Both the position numbers and the translations under genes were made by a program. Of a stretch of DNA of 44,595 bases, positions 29,349 through 37,887 are shown one piece after another. The first letter of the stretch is position 1. Every line of letters begins with the position of its first letter. Source of the DNA: Gammaproteobacteria bacterium (lineage in GTDB: Bacteria > Pseudomonadota > Gammaproteobacteria > JABDBA01); contig JABDBA010000015.1 of the NCBI GenBank assembly GCA_013288885.1, positions 1 through 44,595 on the forward strand, read 5' to 3'. The notes under the pieces are model-generated. The model was not told the DNA's origin. It worked only from the letters and a program-made list of their open reading frames with translations, and ran no database searches.

Positions 29349-31274
29349 ATGCCCCAAATAACACTGCCTGACGGAAGTCAAAAAACATTCGCTGAAAAAG
29401 TCACTGTACAACAGGTGGCAGAAAGCATTGGTGCGGGTTTAGCCAAAGCCACCTTAGCGGGTGAAGTCGATGGCAAACTCGTCGATAGTTTTTATGAAAT
29501 CGATCACGATGCTAAAGTGCGCATCATCACAGAAAAAGATAAAGAAGGTTTAGAAATTATTCGTCACTCCTGTGCGCATTTATTAGCACAAGCGGTGAAG
29601 CAATTATTCCCCACTGCACAAGTCACTATTGGTCCTGTCATCGAAGACGGTTTTTATTATGACTTTGCCTTTGGTCGACCATTTACGCCAGAAGATTTAA
29701 CGCAGATCGAAACCAAAATGGCTGAGTTAGCAGCGCAAGATCAAAAAGTTTCGCGCCGCGTTATTGAACGCGATGCAGCGATTAAATTTTTTCATGATTT
29801 AGGCGAACAATACAAAGCAAAAATTATTGCCGATATTCCCGCGCAAGAAATGTTATCGCTATATCAACAAGGTGAATTTGTTGATTTATGCCGTGGCCCA
29901 CACGTGCCCAGCACCGGTAAAATAAAAGCGTTTAAATTAATGAAAGTAGCCGGTGCGTATTGGCGCGGCGACTCTAAAAATGAAATGTTGCAGCGAATTT
30001 ACGGCACAGCGTGGGCAAACAAAAAAGATTTAGAAGCTTATCTCACACGCTTAGAAGAAGCGGAAAAACGCGACCATCGCAAGATCGGCAAACATCTTGA
30101 TTTATTCCACACGCAAGAAGAAGCACCCGGCATGGTGTTTTGGCACGACAAAGGTTGGACGATTTATCAAATCGTAGAACAATACATTCGTACGCTGTTG
30201 CGCAAAAATGGTTATCAAGAAGTGAAGTCGCCGCAAATTTTAGATCGCGTGTTGTGGGAAAAATCCGGCCACTGGGACAAATTCGGCAAAGAAATGTTTT
30301 TTACCCAATCCGAAAATCATGACTATGCCATCAAACCGATGAATTGCCCGTGCCACATTTTAATTTTTAATCAAGGCTTAACCAGCTATCGCGATTTGCC
30401 GTTACGCTTAGCCGAGTTTGGTTCTTGTCATCGCAATGAACCGTCGGGCGCGTTGCATGGTTTAATGCGCGTGCGCAGTTTTGTGCAAGACGATGCTCAT
30501 ATTTTTTGTACGGAAGATCAAATCGAAAGCGAAGTATCGGCCTTCATTGATTTACTCTATGCCGCTTATGCTGATTTTGGCTTTAACGATGTCATCATCA
30601 AATTATCGACACGGCCAGATAATCGCGTGGGCAGTGACGAAATGTGGGACAAAGCCGAAGGTGCGTTAGCACAAGCCCTCAATAACAAAGGTTTAAAGTG
30701 GGACTTGCAGCCGGGCGAGGGCGCGTTTTATGGCCCTAAAATCGAATTTTCGTTACGCGATTGCATCGGGCGCGTATGGCAATGTGGTACAATGCAAGTC
30801 GACCCTTCGATGCCAGAGCGTTTAGGCGCACAGTACGTCGCAGACGATAGCAGTCGCCGTGTGCCGATGATGTTGCATCGCGCGATCCTGGGTTCGCTAG
30901 AGCGCTTTATCGGCATTTTAATCGAACAGTTTGCCGGGAATTTCCCGGTATGGTTGGCTCCGACCCAGGCAATGGTAATGAATATTACCGACCGGCAGGC
31001 CGAATATGCCCAAAATGTGACAAAAACTTTACAAGAATTGGGGTTACGTGTAAAAACAGACTTGAGAAATGAGAAAATAGGCTTTAAAATCCGCGAACAT
31101 ACTTTACAGAAGGTCCCTTATCAAATTATTCTAGGCGACCGCGAATTAGAAAGTAATACCCTAGCGGTACGCACCCGTGATGGAAAAGACCTAGGCAGCA
31201 TGTCGATTTCCGCCTTTATTGAATTAATCAATAAACAGATAGCGCAGCGTGGCCGCACAACAGTGGAGGAGTAA
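29349..31274 (+). CDS. thrS: Threonyl-tRNA synthetase
   Basis: A 641-residue class II synthetase. The N-terminal TGS domain is [19 protein letters not shown]. The editing domain carries [11 protein letters not shown] and CRGPHVPS. The catalytic core contains [65 protein letters not shown], and the motif 3 region [20 protein letters not shown]. The C-terminal anticodon-binding domain is [17 protein letters not shown]. It heads the thrS-infC-rpmI-rplT operon. The 74 bases before the ATG hold an imperfect hairpin (arms around GTTAGGT / ACCTGAC) but no E. coli-type operator that I can recognise. Confidence 0.97.
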   Translation: MPQITLPDGSQKTFAEKVTVQQVAESIGAGLAKATLAGEVDGKLVDSFYEIDHDAKVRIITEKDKEGLEIIRHSCAHLLAQAVKQLFPTAQVTIGPVIEDGFYYDFAFGRPFTPEDLTQIETKMAELAAQDQKVSRRVIERDAAIKFFHDLGEQYKAKIIADIPAQEMLSLYQQGEFVDLCRGPHVPSTGKIKAFKLMKVAGAYWRGDSKNEMLQRIYGTAWANKKDLEAYLTRLEEAEKRDHRKIGKHLDLFHTQEEAPGMVFWHDKGWTIYQIVEQYIRTLLRKNGYQEVKSPQILDRVLWEKSGHWDKFGKEMFFTQSENHDYAIKPMNCPCHILIFNQGLTSYRDLPLRLAEFGSCHRNEPSGALHGLMRVRSFVQDDAHIFCTEDQIESEVSAFIDLLYAAYADFGFNDVIIKLSTRPDNRVGSDEMWDKAEGALAQALNNKGLKWDLQPGEGAFYGPKIEFSLRDCIGRVWQCGTMQVDPSMPERLGAQYVADDSSRRVPMMLHRAILGSLERFIGILIEQFAGNFPVWLAPTQAMVMNITDRQAEYAQNVTKTLQELGLRVKTDLRNEKIGFKIREHTLQKVPYQIILGDRELESNTLAVRTRDGKDLGSMSISAFIELINKQIAQRGRTTVEE

Positions 31275-31277
31275 GAT

Positions 31278-31802
31278 ATTAGTAGTCCTAAAAAATCTGT
31301 TCGTTTGAACGAACAAATCAATTCACCCCAAGTTCGGTTAATTGGGGCAGATGGAACTCAGGTTGGTGTAGTGACAGCAAGAGAAGCCTTGCGAGCAGCA
31401 GAAGAAGCTGAACTTGATCTCGTAGAAATTTCACCGAATGCCGTGCCGCCTGTTTGCCGCGTCATGGATTATGGCAAATATTTATTTGAGCTAAGCAAAC
31501 AAAAAGCAGCACAAAAGAAGAAGCAAAAGCAGATTCAGATCAAGGAAGTGAAGATCCGTCCTACGACGGAAGAAGGGGATTATCAGGTCAAACTACGCAA
31601 CCTGATACGTTTCCTAGAACATGGGGATAAAGCCAAAATCACTTTGCGTTTCCGTGGCCGCGAGTTAGCCCATATGGAACTCGGCGCGCAACTGATGCAA
31701 AGAATTCAACGTGACCTGGAGCCATACGGCACTGTTGAACAATTACCGCGCTTGGAAGGGCGGCAAATGGTGATGGTGGTGCATCCTCGAAAAGAAGCGT
31801 AA
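31278..31802 (+). CDS. infC: Translation initiation factor IF-3 (AUU start)
   Basis: IF-3 binds the 30S subunit and checks start-codon/tRNA pairing. I place the start at ATT 31278, in frame and 5 bases after GGAGGAG, giving 174 residues that begin M(I)[13 protein letters not shown]. The next conventional in-frame start is TTG 31305, which lacks a ribosome site and would lose the usual N-terminus. An AUU start is the classical infC device for autoregulation. Visible landmarks are [49 protein letters not shown] [12 protein letters not shown], and [12 protein letters not shown]. Confidence 0.93.
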   Translation: MSSPKKSVRLNEQINSPQVRLIGADGTQVGVVTAREALRAAEEAELDLVEISPNAVPPVCRVMDYGKYLFELSKQKAAQKKKQKQIQIKEVKIRPTTEEGDYQVKLRNLIRFLEHGDKAKITLRFRGRELAHMELGAQLMQRIQRDLEPYGTVEQLPRLEGRQMVMVVHPRKEA

Positions 31803-31842
31803 TAAAACTAAGGTCAATAGACCTAAATGCGGAGTGATTGAA

Positions 31843-32037
31843 ATGCCAAAATTGAAAACTAACCGTGGCGCTGCAAAGCGATTTAAAGCCACGGCCAAGG
31901 GCTTTAAGCATGCCCAATCTCATAAACGTCATATCTTGACAAAAAAATCGACTAAACGTAAGCGTCAACTACGGCCTATGGCTATGGTGAAGCAATGTGA
32001 TGTCCGCTCCGTCCGACGCATGTTAACAGGTTCATAA
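31843..32037 (+). CDS. rpmI: 50S ribosomal protein bL35
   Basis: A 64-residue, very basic protein beginning [20 protein letters not shown], with [18 protein letters not shown]. This is the standard bL35 sequence and length. ATG 31843 with GGAG upstream is the true start; the frame opens earlier at a GTG. It lies between infC and rplT. Confidence 0.97.
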   Translation: MPKLKTNRGAAKRFKATAKGFKHAQSHKRHILTKKSTKRKRQLRPMAMVKQCDVRSVRRMLTGS

Positions 32038-32050
32038 GAGGAGATTTTAT

Positions 32051-32410
32051 ATGCCAAGAGTAAAACGTGGGGTCACTGCAAGGGCCCGTCATAAAAAAGT
32101 ACTTGCCAAGGCCAAAGGTTATCGTGAAGCACGCAGTACCGTCTTTCGCGTGGCGACCCAAGCGGTCACTCGCGCCGGTCAATATGCGTATGCGCACCGT
32201 AAACAAAAGAAGCGTACATTTCGTGCATTGTGGATTGTGCGCGTAAATGCAGCTGCGAGAGAATGTGGCTTGTCATACAGTCGTTTCATTGCGGGCTTGA
32301 AGAAAGCAGCGATTGAAATCGACCGTAAAGTATTAGCGGATATCGCTGTGCACGACAAACCTGGCTTCGCACAGATTGCTGAAAAAGTGAAAGCAGCGCT
32401 GGGTGGTTGA
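32051..32410 (+). CDS. rplT: 50S ribosomal protein bL20
   Basis: A 119-residue basic protein ([18 protein letters not shown]...). [26 protein letters not shown] is the conserved C-terminal rRNA-binding part. AGAGGAG precedes the ATG. In E. coli bL20 represses its own operon by binding rpmI leader RNA; I cannot see the pseudoknot by eye here. Last gene of the operon. Confidence 0.97.
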   Translation: MPRVKRGVTARARHKKVLAKAKGYREARSTVFRVATQAVTRAGQYAYAHRKQKKRTFRALWIVRVNAAARECGLSYSRFIAGLKKAAIEIDRKVLADIAVHDKPGFAQIAEKVKAALGG

Positions 32411-32452
32411 TTGTTTTTTCCGATCCCTCTCTGGAGAAGTATTTTTCCGATC

Positions 32453-32473
32453 CCCTCTCCCCCTGGGAGAGGG
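32453..32473. repeat. GGGAGAGGG-type hairpin repeat
   Basis: CCCTCTCCC, loop CCT, GGGAGAGGG, then TTAGGGTGAGGG. This is a common proteobacterial intergenic repeat. There is no T run on either strand, so it is not an ordinary intrinsic terminator. The flanking CCCTCACCC sequence supplies the last codons and stop of the LysE gene. Confidence 0.7.
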
Positions 32474-33106
32474 TTAGGGTGAGGGAATGGGTGAGGGCAT
32501 CACTGCTCGCCACAATCCCATCACCGCAAACCCCAATAAAATAACGCCACCTGAGATATTCAGAAACTCAATTGCGCGCGCCGATAAGCGATGGCGCGTG
32601 AAAAACAACACTGTGTTCAACGCCAAGATCCAACTCAACGTACCTAGAAAAACGCCTGCACCTGCATAAATCAACGTATATTGCGTGTGCTGCGCAAAGG
32701 TAGCAATTTGCGCGCTCACTGATGTCCAAAAAAGAATGGTCATGGGGTTGAGCATTGTTAAACTATAACCTTCCAGCGTATGCGCCCACACCGGTCGCGT
32801 ATTGGTTTTAATCTTATCGCTGACGCTCGCTTTAGCGCGCAGCGCAGAATAACCAAACCACGCCAAGATTAACGAACCCGCAATACCGACAATTTTTAAT
32901 ATCAATGGCTGCGTTAAAATCGCTAATGCACCCAACGACAACAATATCAAATAAGTAAGATCAGCCAAACACGCGCCCAGCCCCAAGGCAATTCCATAGG
33001 CCATACCCAAATGTAAATGGCGACGAATGACTTCTAAGTTGATCGGCCCAATCGGGATGGCAGCACCCCAGCCGAGCAGTAAACCGAAGAGGATTGCATT
33101 GAGCAT
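32474..33106 (-). CDS. LysE/RhtB-family exporter
   Basis: A 210-residue inner-membrane protein with about six hydrophobic helices. The N-terminal FGLLLGWGAAIPIGPINLEVIRR is the LysE-family signature (GxxxxxPIGPxN). GACLADLTYLILLSLG and the NPMTILFWTSVSAQIA segment are also typical. Such proteins export amino acids or related solutes; the substrate is not readable. The last eight residues (MPSPIPSP) and the stop come from the adjacent repeat, so the C-terminus has probably been altered by it. It is convergent with rplT. Confidence 0.88.
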   Translation of the reverse strand: MLNAILFGLLLGWGAAIPIGPINLEVIRRHLHLGMAYGIALGLGACLADLTYLILLSLGALAILTQPLILKIVGIAGSLILAWFGYSALRAKASVSDKIKTNTRPVWAHTLEGYSLTMLNPMTILFWTSVSAQIATFAQHTQYTLIYAGAGVFLGTLSWILALNTVLFFTRHRLSARAIEFLNISGGVILLGFAVMGLWRAVMPSPIPSP

Positions 33107-33274
33107 AAAAATATCCTATTTGAAGGGTGCGGGTTTTATCAGGCAGGCAACATGCCATTATACAGCAGCTTGCAAAATGGTACATCTAACAAATTTAACA
33201 TTCCCCCTATAGATTTAATAATTCCTTAAGGTTAGAGTAGTGGCGTATAACTTACTTATAAAAAGGGGGGGTAT

Positions 33275-34912
33275 ATGTCGCAGCCAGAAAATAAACCTAA
33301 AACAGCAGGCAAAGGATCTCCCGTACTACCTGATGCACGACCCGGGTTTTTTAAGCGAGCTATTTCGCGGCTATTTAGAAATAATACAAAAAACAATGAA
33401 AATAGGCTTCCCCTAGAAGAAATTAAAGTTGATAATGGCACGGCTAAAAAATTACGAGAACGTGGAAAGTCTTTAGGGCTGCCTGACACTGAGCAGCAAT
33501 CAAAGACACCAAAACCGCGCAGCAGTTCTATTGGTAAGGCCACTGTCGAGGCCGCGCAAGTAAGTAATGTCAACGACCAAAATCCTAACAATTCACTCAT
33601 AGATTTTACGCCGTTACCTCCATCGGCATGGAGCGAAGATCCTAAAAATGAAAGTATGCCGGATGAATATTCCAGCGCTCGATTGTCAACATCAGTCGGT
33701 GGCTATTTCGAGAGCAGTGGTTCTACCGGCCAGCCTGATACCCCAGCATCAGGAAGTAGAGGTTCTGTTAGTGGCGGTGGGCAAAGCATTAGTAATTTTT
33801 TATTTCCGCACCAACATCTCCCTGAACTAGTAGAACCATCGCAAACTCATTCGTCAGTACCTAGCAGCAGAAGAAATTCTGAAAGTGCAACAGGGTCGCG
33901 CATAAGTCAGCCTGAAACTCCAGGTTCAGCATCGAGAAAAAGAGGCTATTCCTTTAGTGGGATTAAATCTAGCGAGTTTGTATATGCTGAAGAGCCTCCA
34001 ATAGCGCATGTTAGAAGGGGAGAAAACAGGGCCCCTATCATTGCACTTGCCGCTGCGGCTAAGTTCTTCCCCCCACTTAAAAAACCTGAAAATAAAGAAA
34101 AAATAAGGGTGAATATTCAGCAATCATTAGAACGCTTGCGAGAAAGCCAAAGAAAGCAAGCTGAAAGAGAACAAAAACGTGCTGAAAGAATCAAAGAAAA
34201 TGCACGAATACAGGAACTAAAGCGCTTAGATGAGGCACGTAAAAACGCAGCGCAAGAGAAAATGAAAGCATGTAATCAGATCGAAGAAATAAAAAAACTA
34301 AATCCAAATCTGATAGCCGCTGCAGAAAAACAATTAGAAATAATAGTAGGGCAGTTCGTTAATAGCTCGTTATTTATGATGATGTTTCATCCAGTTCCGC
34401 CAGAAGTTAACACCAATGCACAATTTTTGGATGACTATATCACTGCACTTGCTGATCGTTTGCTGGTGCTTGCTTTGCATCGATTTAAATTACTTGCAGA
34501 ACCTAATCTTAGTTTATTAGCTGGCATGGACATAGATATTGAAGGAGATTTACATCCAAGCGTTATTCAATTTAGCAAAGATCATCAACCGCAGATTAAT
34601 AAAAAATTGCAAAATGCTGTGGCAAAAGAAACCGCTGAAAGCAAAGATGATAATGATGTGAGAATAGTTCAAATACCGAAAGCTGTTGTTAGCAATCAAA
34701 TAGATGATGCAATTAAACGGTGTGTTAATTATTTAGCAAACAATAATATTCTTTCCACCATAAAACCTGAGGTAAAAGAACTGCTAGCTAAAAAGGTAAC
34801 TGCTTATATTGAAATTTGGTTGCCTTATATGGATGCAGAAAACCAAGCAGCGAGAGCAGCAGAAAAAACGGCAGAATCGCTAGCAGCAGCACCTCCACGA
34901 GCGGTTTTTTAA
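33275..34912 (+). CDS. Hypothetical disordered/coiled-coil protein, effector candidate
   Basis: A 545-residue protein without recognised family. GGGGGG lies just before ATG 33275. Residues about 1-250 are low complexity, Ser/Pro/Gly-rich with eukaryote-like phosphorylatable patches ([18 protein letters not shown]). About 275-345 is a strongly charged coiled coil ([21 protein letters not shown]). About 345-545 is helical ([41 protein letters not shown]) and ends in Ala-rich sequence. It has no signal peptide. The stop overlaps recR (convergent) by four bases. Composition suggests a secreted host-acting protein, which is not proven. Confidence 0.72.
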   Translation: MSQPENKPKTAGKGSPVLPDARPGFFKRAISRLFRNNTKNNENRLPLEEIKVDNGTAKKLRERGKSLGLPDTEQQSKTPKPRSSSIGKATVEAAQVSNVNDQNPNNSLIDFTPLPPSAWSEDPKNESMPDEYSSARLSTSVGGYFESSGSTGQPDTPASGSRGSVSGGGQSISNFLFPHQHLPELVEPSQTHSSVPSSRRNSESATGSRISQPETPGSASRKRGYSFSGIKSSEFVYAEEPPIAHVRRGENRAPIIALAAAAKFFPPLKKPENKEKIRVNIQQSLERLRESQRKQAEREQKRAERIKENARIQELKRLDEARKNAAQEKMKACNQIEEIKKLNPNLIAAAEKQLEIIVGQFVNSSLFMMMFHPVPPEVNTNAQFLDDYITALADRLLVLALHRFKLLAEPNLSLLAGMDIDIEGDLHPSVIQFSKDHQPQINKKLQNAVAKETAESKDDNDVRIVQIPKAVVSNQIDDAIKRCVNYLANNNILSTIKPEVKELLAKKVTAYIEIWLPYMDAENQAARAAEKTAESLAAAPPRAVF

Positions 34913-35505
34913 ACCTCGGCCCGCGCCGCTAACGAGCGGGCGAGGGTGTTGCCGTCGATGAATTCGAGTTCACCACCCAGCGGCACGCCATGTGCAATGC
35001 GTGTAGCCCGTAGGCCACGTTGTTTAACTAACTCTGCAATATAATGCGCTGTTGCTTCACCTTCTACTGTGGGGTTAGTAGCGAGCACAACTTCTTTGGG
35101 GGATTGTTCGATCAAGCGTGCGACCAAATGATGCAGGCCTAATTCTTCTGGGCCAATGCCATCGAGTGGTGATAAGCGCCCCATCAACACAAAATATAAA
35201 CCACGATAACTGCCGGTTTGTTCGATAGCAAAAACATCGGCGGGTGTTTCCACCACACACAACAAAGTTTGATCGCGATTAGTGTTTGCACACAACAAAC
35301 AAAGTTCAGTTTCACTTAGCGTGCGGCAACGATGACAATGTTTTACATTAGCAATTGCTTCTTCTAAGATTTTTGCCAGAGAAAGCCCGCCGCTGCGTTC
35401 GCGTTCGAGCAAATGAAAAGCCATTCGCTGCGCTGTTTTAGGGCCAACGCCCGGTAAACAGCGCAACGCCGCAATGAGTTGATTGATCAATGGGCTGAAT
35501 GACAC
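34909..35505 (-). CDS. recR: Recombination mediator RecR
   Basis: A 198-residue protein of the RecFOR pathway that loads RecA at gaps. The N-terminal HhH is [22 protein letters not shown]. The C4 zinc finger uses [16 protein letters not shown]. The Toprim domain has [42 protein letters not shown]. Standard length. It lies six bases after ybaB in the usual dnaX-ybaB-recR order. Confidence 0.97.
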   Translation of the reverse strand: MSFSPLINQLIAALRCLPGVGPKTAQRMAFHLLERERSGGLSLAKILEEAIANVKHCHRCRTLSETELCLLCANTNRDQTLLCVVETPADVFAIEQTGSYRGLYFVLMGRLSPLDGIGPEELGLHHLVARLIEQSPKEVVLATNPTVEGEATAHYIAELVKQRGLRATRIAHGVPLGGELEFIDGNTLARSLAARAEV

Positions 35506-35511
35506 GAGTGA

Positions 35512-35868
35512 TTAGCCACCTATTTGGTCTTCGAAGCCGGGTGGTAATTGCATACCTGCGGTTAAGCCAGATAATTTTTCCCGCGAAGCTTTTTCAACTT
35601 TTTTTACAGCGTCATTAATAGCAGCAGCAATTAAATCTTCGAGTACTTCGATATCTTCTGGCGCTGCGCCTGTTTTTATCAAACTAGGATCGATCTGCAC
35701 GCGCTTAACATCATGTCGGCCATTCATATGGATCTTTACCATACCGCCGCCCGATTCACCGATAATTACCATCTCTGCTAATTGTTGTTGCGCTTGTTGC
35801 ATTTTAGTTTGCATTTCTTGCGCTTGTTTAAGTAGTTGGTTAAGACCACCTTTCATGTTCATGCTCAT
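35512..35868 (-). CDS. ybaB: Nucleoid-associated protein YbaB/EbfC
   Basis: A 118-residue DNA-binding dimer protein. [28 protein letters not shown] and [24 protein letters not shown] are family hallmarks. GAGGA lies 7 bases before ATG 35868; in-frame ATGs at residues 3 and 5 are alternatives. It lies between dnaX and recR, separated from dnaX by a BIME-like repeat. Confidence 0.95.
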   Translation of the reverse strand: MSMNMKGGLNQLLKQAQEMQTKMQQAQQQLAEMVIIGESGGGMVKIHMNGRHDVKRVQIDPSLIKTGAAPEDIEVLEDLIAAAINDAVKKVEKASREKLSGLTAGMQLPPGFEDQIGG

Positions 35869-35905
35869 AAATAGTTCCTCAAATAGTAAATAAAAAATAA
35901 GTTTA

Positions 35906-35997
35906 TGTAGGTCGGTTCAAGCGAAGCGGAACCGACAGTGGAGTTTATTTAAGCTCCTATGTCGGATCCGTCGCTTGCGCTCCTTGATCCGACCTAC
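35906..35997 (+). repeat. BIME-like intergenic repeat, copy 5
   Basis: A 92-bp copy with orientation as in copy 1. It starts TGTAGGTCGG, holds hairpins GTCGGTTC...GAACCGAC and GTCGGATC...GATCCGAC, and ends CCGACCTAC. It sits in the 141-base gap between dnaX and ybaB, inside a normally tight operon, and could separate their expression. Confidence 0.9.
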
Positions 35998-36009
35998 CTC
36001 GCAATGACA

Positions 36010-37605
36010 TCAGTTTAGTTCAGGTTCTTTCTGCTGTTTCACTTGAATAGAGCCTGGCTGGATTATAGCATCAAATGCCTTAAGAAGGGATTGGGCTTTG
36101 GCATCATTTTGCAGGGCGGTGGTCGCCGCCTGCAACTGGGCGGACTGCAGGGCGTTTTTAGCACGCGCGGGGGTGGCTAAATCGGGTGCACCTGGGCTAA
36201 TTTGTACCGCGAGCGGCCTATCAAAATGGCTGCTGAGGGCTTGTGCCAAGCGGGCTTCTTGCTTGGGGTTGCGCAGCGCCGTTTGATTGGGGTCGAGCCA
36301 CAATAAAACCCGTTCATCCGTCAACTCTTTGAGGGCGCAATTCATCGCCAGCTCTTGCGTAAAACCCGTTAAATTCAATTGTGGGATGAGATCATTCCAG
36401 TCGATGGCGGTTTGAGTGGGTTTAGTTTGAGTGGGTTTAGCAACCGCAGTTTGCTGAATATTCGTTTGCGTGGGCATTGCACGCGATGTTTTTTCTTCAA
36501 AGTTTTGTTTTGGTTCTGTATTCTGATTCAGTTGAAATGCCAACATGCGCAGCATGACCATTTCAAAACCACTGCGTGGGCTAGGTGCGAGCGGCAAATC
36601 GCGTCGCCCGATCAAACCGATTTGATAATATAATTGCACAGCTTCTGGCGTTAATTTTTTTATAGCTTCAAAAGCTAGCAGTTCAGCATTTTCTTCATTA
36701 GCCGGATCAGGAATAATTTGCAGCACTGCAATGCGATGCAGCAGACTTAATAATTCTTCGAGTACTACGCCAAAATCAGCGGCTTGATCCGACAATTGTG
36801 TGATCGTTGCAAACAGTGCATTGGCATCGTTGCGCGCCAGTTGATCGACCAAATGTAAAATGTGCGTTTGTTCGATACTGCCCAACATAACTCTAACATC
36901 GTGTTCATTGACTTGGCCATTACCATACGCAATCGCTTGATCTAATAAGCTCAATGAATCGCGCACACTACCATCAGCCGCACGTGCTAAAAAACTCAAT
37001 GCATTAATTTCGAAAGGAATTTTTTCTTGACCGAGAATAAATTCCAGTTGTTTTTTTATTTGCTCCGGCGCTAGTTTTTTTAAATTAAATTGCAGACAGC
37101 GCGATAATACGGTGATCGGCAAACGTTGCGGATCGGTTGTGGCTAATAAAAATTTTACATGCGTAGGGGGTTCTTCTAATGTTTTTAACAGCGCGTTGAA
37201 GCTGTGGCCTGATAGCATGTGGGTTTCGTCGATGAGATAAACTTTGTAACGACCGCGCGCGGGAGCATATTGCACATTGTCGAGCAACTCGCGTGTATCT
37301 TCAACTTTGGTGCGCGAAGCAGCGTCGATTTCAATGAGATCAATAAAGCGGCCTGCGTCTACATCAAGGCAAGTCGCGCATTGATTGCAAGGGTTTGAAC
37401 TAATGCCAGTTTCGCAATTAAGGCATTTAGCCAAAATGCGCGCGAGGGTAGTTTTACCTACACCACGAGTGCCAGTAAACAAATAAGCGTGATGCAACCG
37501 TTGTTGATCAAGTGCGTTAATTAACGCGCGCAGCACATGCTCTTGTCCTACCATTTCTTGGAAGGAGTGGGGGCGGTATTTGCGGGCGAGTACCTGATAG
37601 CTCAT
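36010..37605 (-). CDS. dnaX: DNA polymerase III subunits gamma/tau
   Basis: A 531-residue clamp-loader ATPase. Walker A is GTRGVGKT (45-52). The zinc module is CLNC/CNQCATC. Walker B and its neighbours are VYLIDETHMLSGHSFNALLKTLEEPP, and sensor 1 is LLATTDPQRLPITVLSRC. Domain III runs to about 370. A Thr/Gln/Pro linker (about 375-405) leads to a tau-like C-terminal domain (IDWNDLIPQLNLTGFTQELAMNCALKEL...). The last third has more C/G-ending codons than the first two. I do not find a credible E. coli-type slippery site at the gamma boundary. The 4.5S RNA gene lies 18 bases upstream on the same strand. Confidence 0.96.
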   Translation of the reverse strand: MSYQVLARKYRPHSFQEMVGQEHVLRALINALDQQRLHHAYLFTGTRGVGKTTLARILAKCLNCETGISSNPCNQCATCLDVDAGRFIDLIEIDAASRTKVEDTRELLDNVQYAPARGRYKVYLIDETHMLSGHSFNALLKTLEEPPTHVKFLLATTDPQRLPITVLSRCLQFNLKKLAPEQIKKQLEFILGQEKIPFEINALSFLARAADGSVRDSLSLLDQAIAYGNGQVNEHDVRVMLGSIEQTHILHLVDQLARNDANALFATITQLSDQAADFGVVLEELLSLLHRIAVLQIIPDPANEENAELLAFEAIKKLTPEAVQLYYQIGLIGRRDLPLAPSPRSGFEMVMLRMLAFQLNQNTEPKQNFEEKTSRAMPTQTNIQQTAVAKPTQTKPTQTAIDWNDLIPQLNLTGFTQELAMNCALKELTDERVLLWLDPNQTALRNPKQEARLAQALSSHFDRPLAVQISPGAPDLATPARAKNALQSAQLQAATTALQNDAKAQSLLKAFDAIIQPGSIQVKQQKEPELN

Positions 37606-37623
37606 TGATTTACACTCAAATTA

Positions 37624-37737
37624 GGTGGCAGCCTACATCAGCCGCACCCCGGCACCCGTATCGGCAACTACCGTTGCTTCCTTCCGGACCTGGCGGGGTT
37701 TGCTGCTTAGCGTTGCGAGGGGACCGATGAGGCCACC
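37624..37737 (-). ncRNA. ffs: 4.5S SRP RNA
   Basis: On the - strand the conserved apical SRP core reads CCAGGTCCGGAAGGAAGCA, with the GGAAGGAAGC tetraloop region, flanked by CCCCTCGCAACGCTA on one side and GGTGCCGGGGTG on the other. The ends pair (GGTGGC with GCCACC), giving about 114 nt, the short gammaproteobacterial form that binds Ffh. A -10 box TATAAT lies at 37757-37762 on the same strand. Position next to dnaX is common. Confidence 0.95.
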
Positions 37738-37806
37738 ATGGACTGCAATTGATATCATTATAGTGGGGTTTTTGCAAGGTGTAGCGCAACTCGCCCCAAC
37801 ATTATT

Positions 37807-37836
37807 TTTACATATATAATAACTTTAAGGTATAAT
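37807..37836 (+). promoter_or_regulatory. Sigma-70 promoter for the 579-residue protein
   Basis: TTTACA (37807-37812), an 18-base spacer and TATAAT (37831-37836). The ATG follows 51 bases later. Confidence 0.65.
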
Positions 37837-37887
37837 AGCGTCTTTAGGCTTGATGTTGTCATTCACATTAAATAAAGGGGTATAACT

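Noticed and set aside
32453..32500. GGGAGAGGG hairpin as the terminator of the ribosomal protein operon
   Set aside because: No T run follows on either strand, and the sequence matches a common dispersed proteobacterial repeat.
36640..36670. A7 run in dnaX (- strand) as a programmed -1 frameshift site for gamma
   Set aside because: It falls near residue 315, inside the domain needed for clamp-loader assembly, so it could not give a functional gamma. No stimulatory structure is evident by eye.
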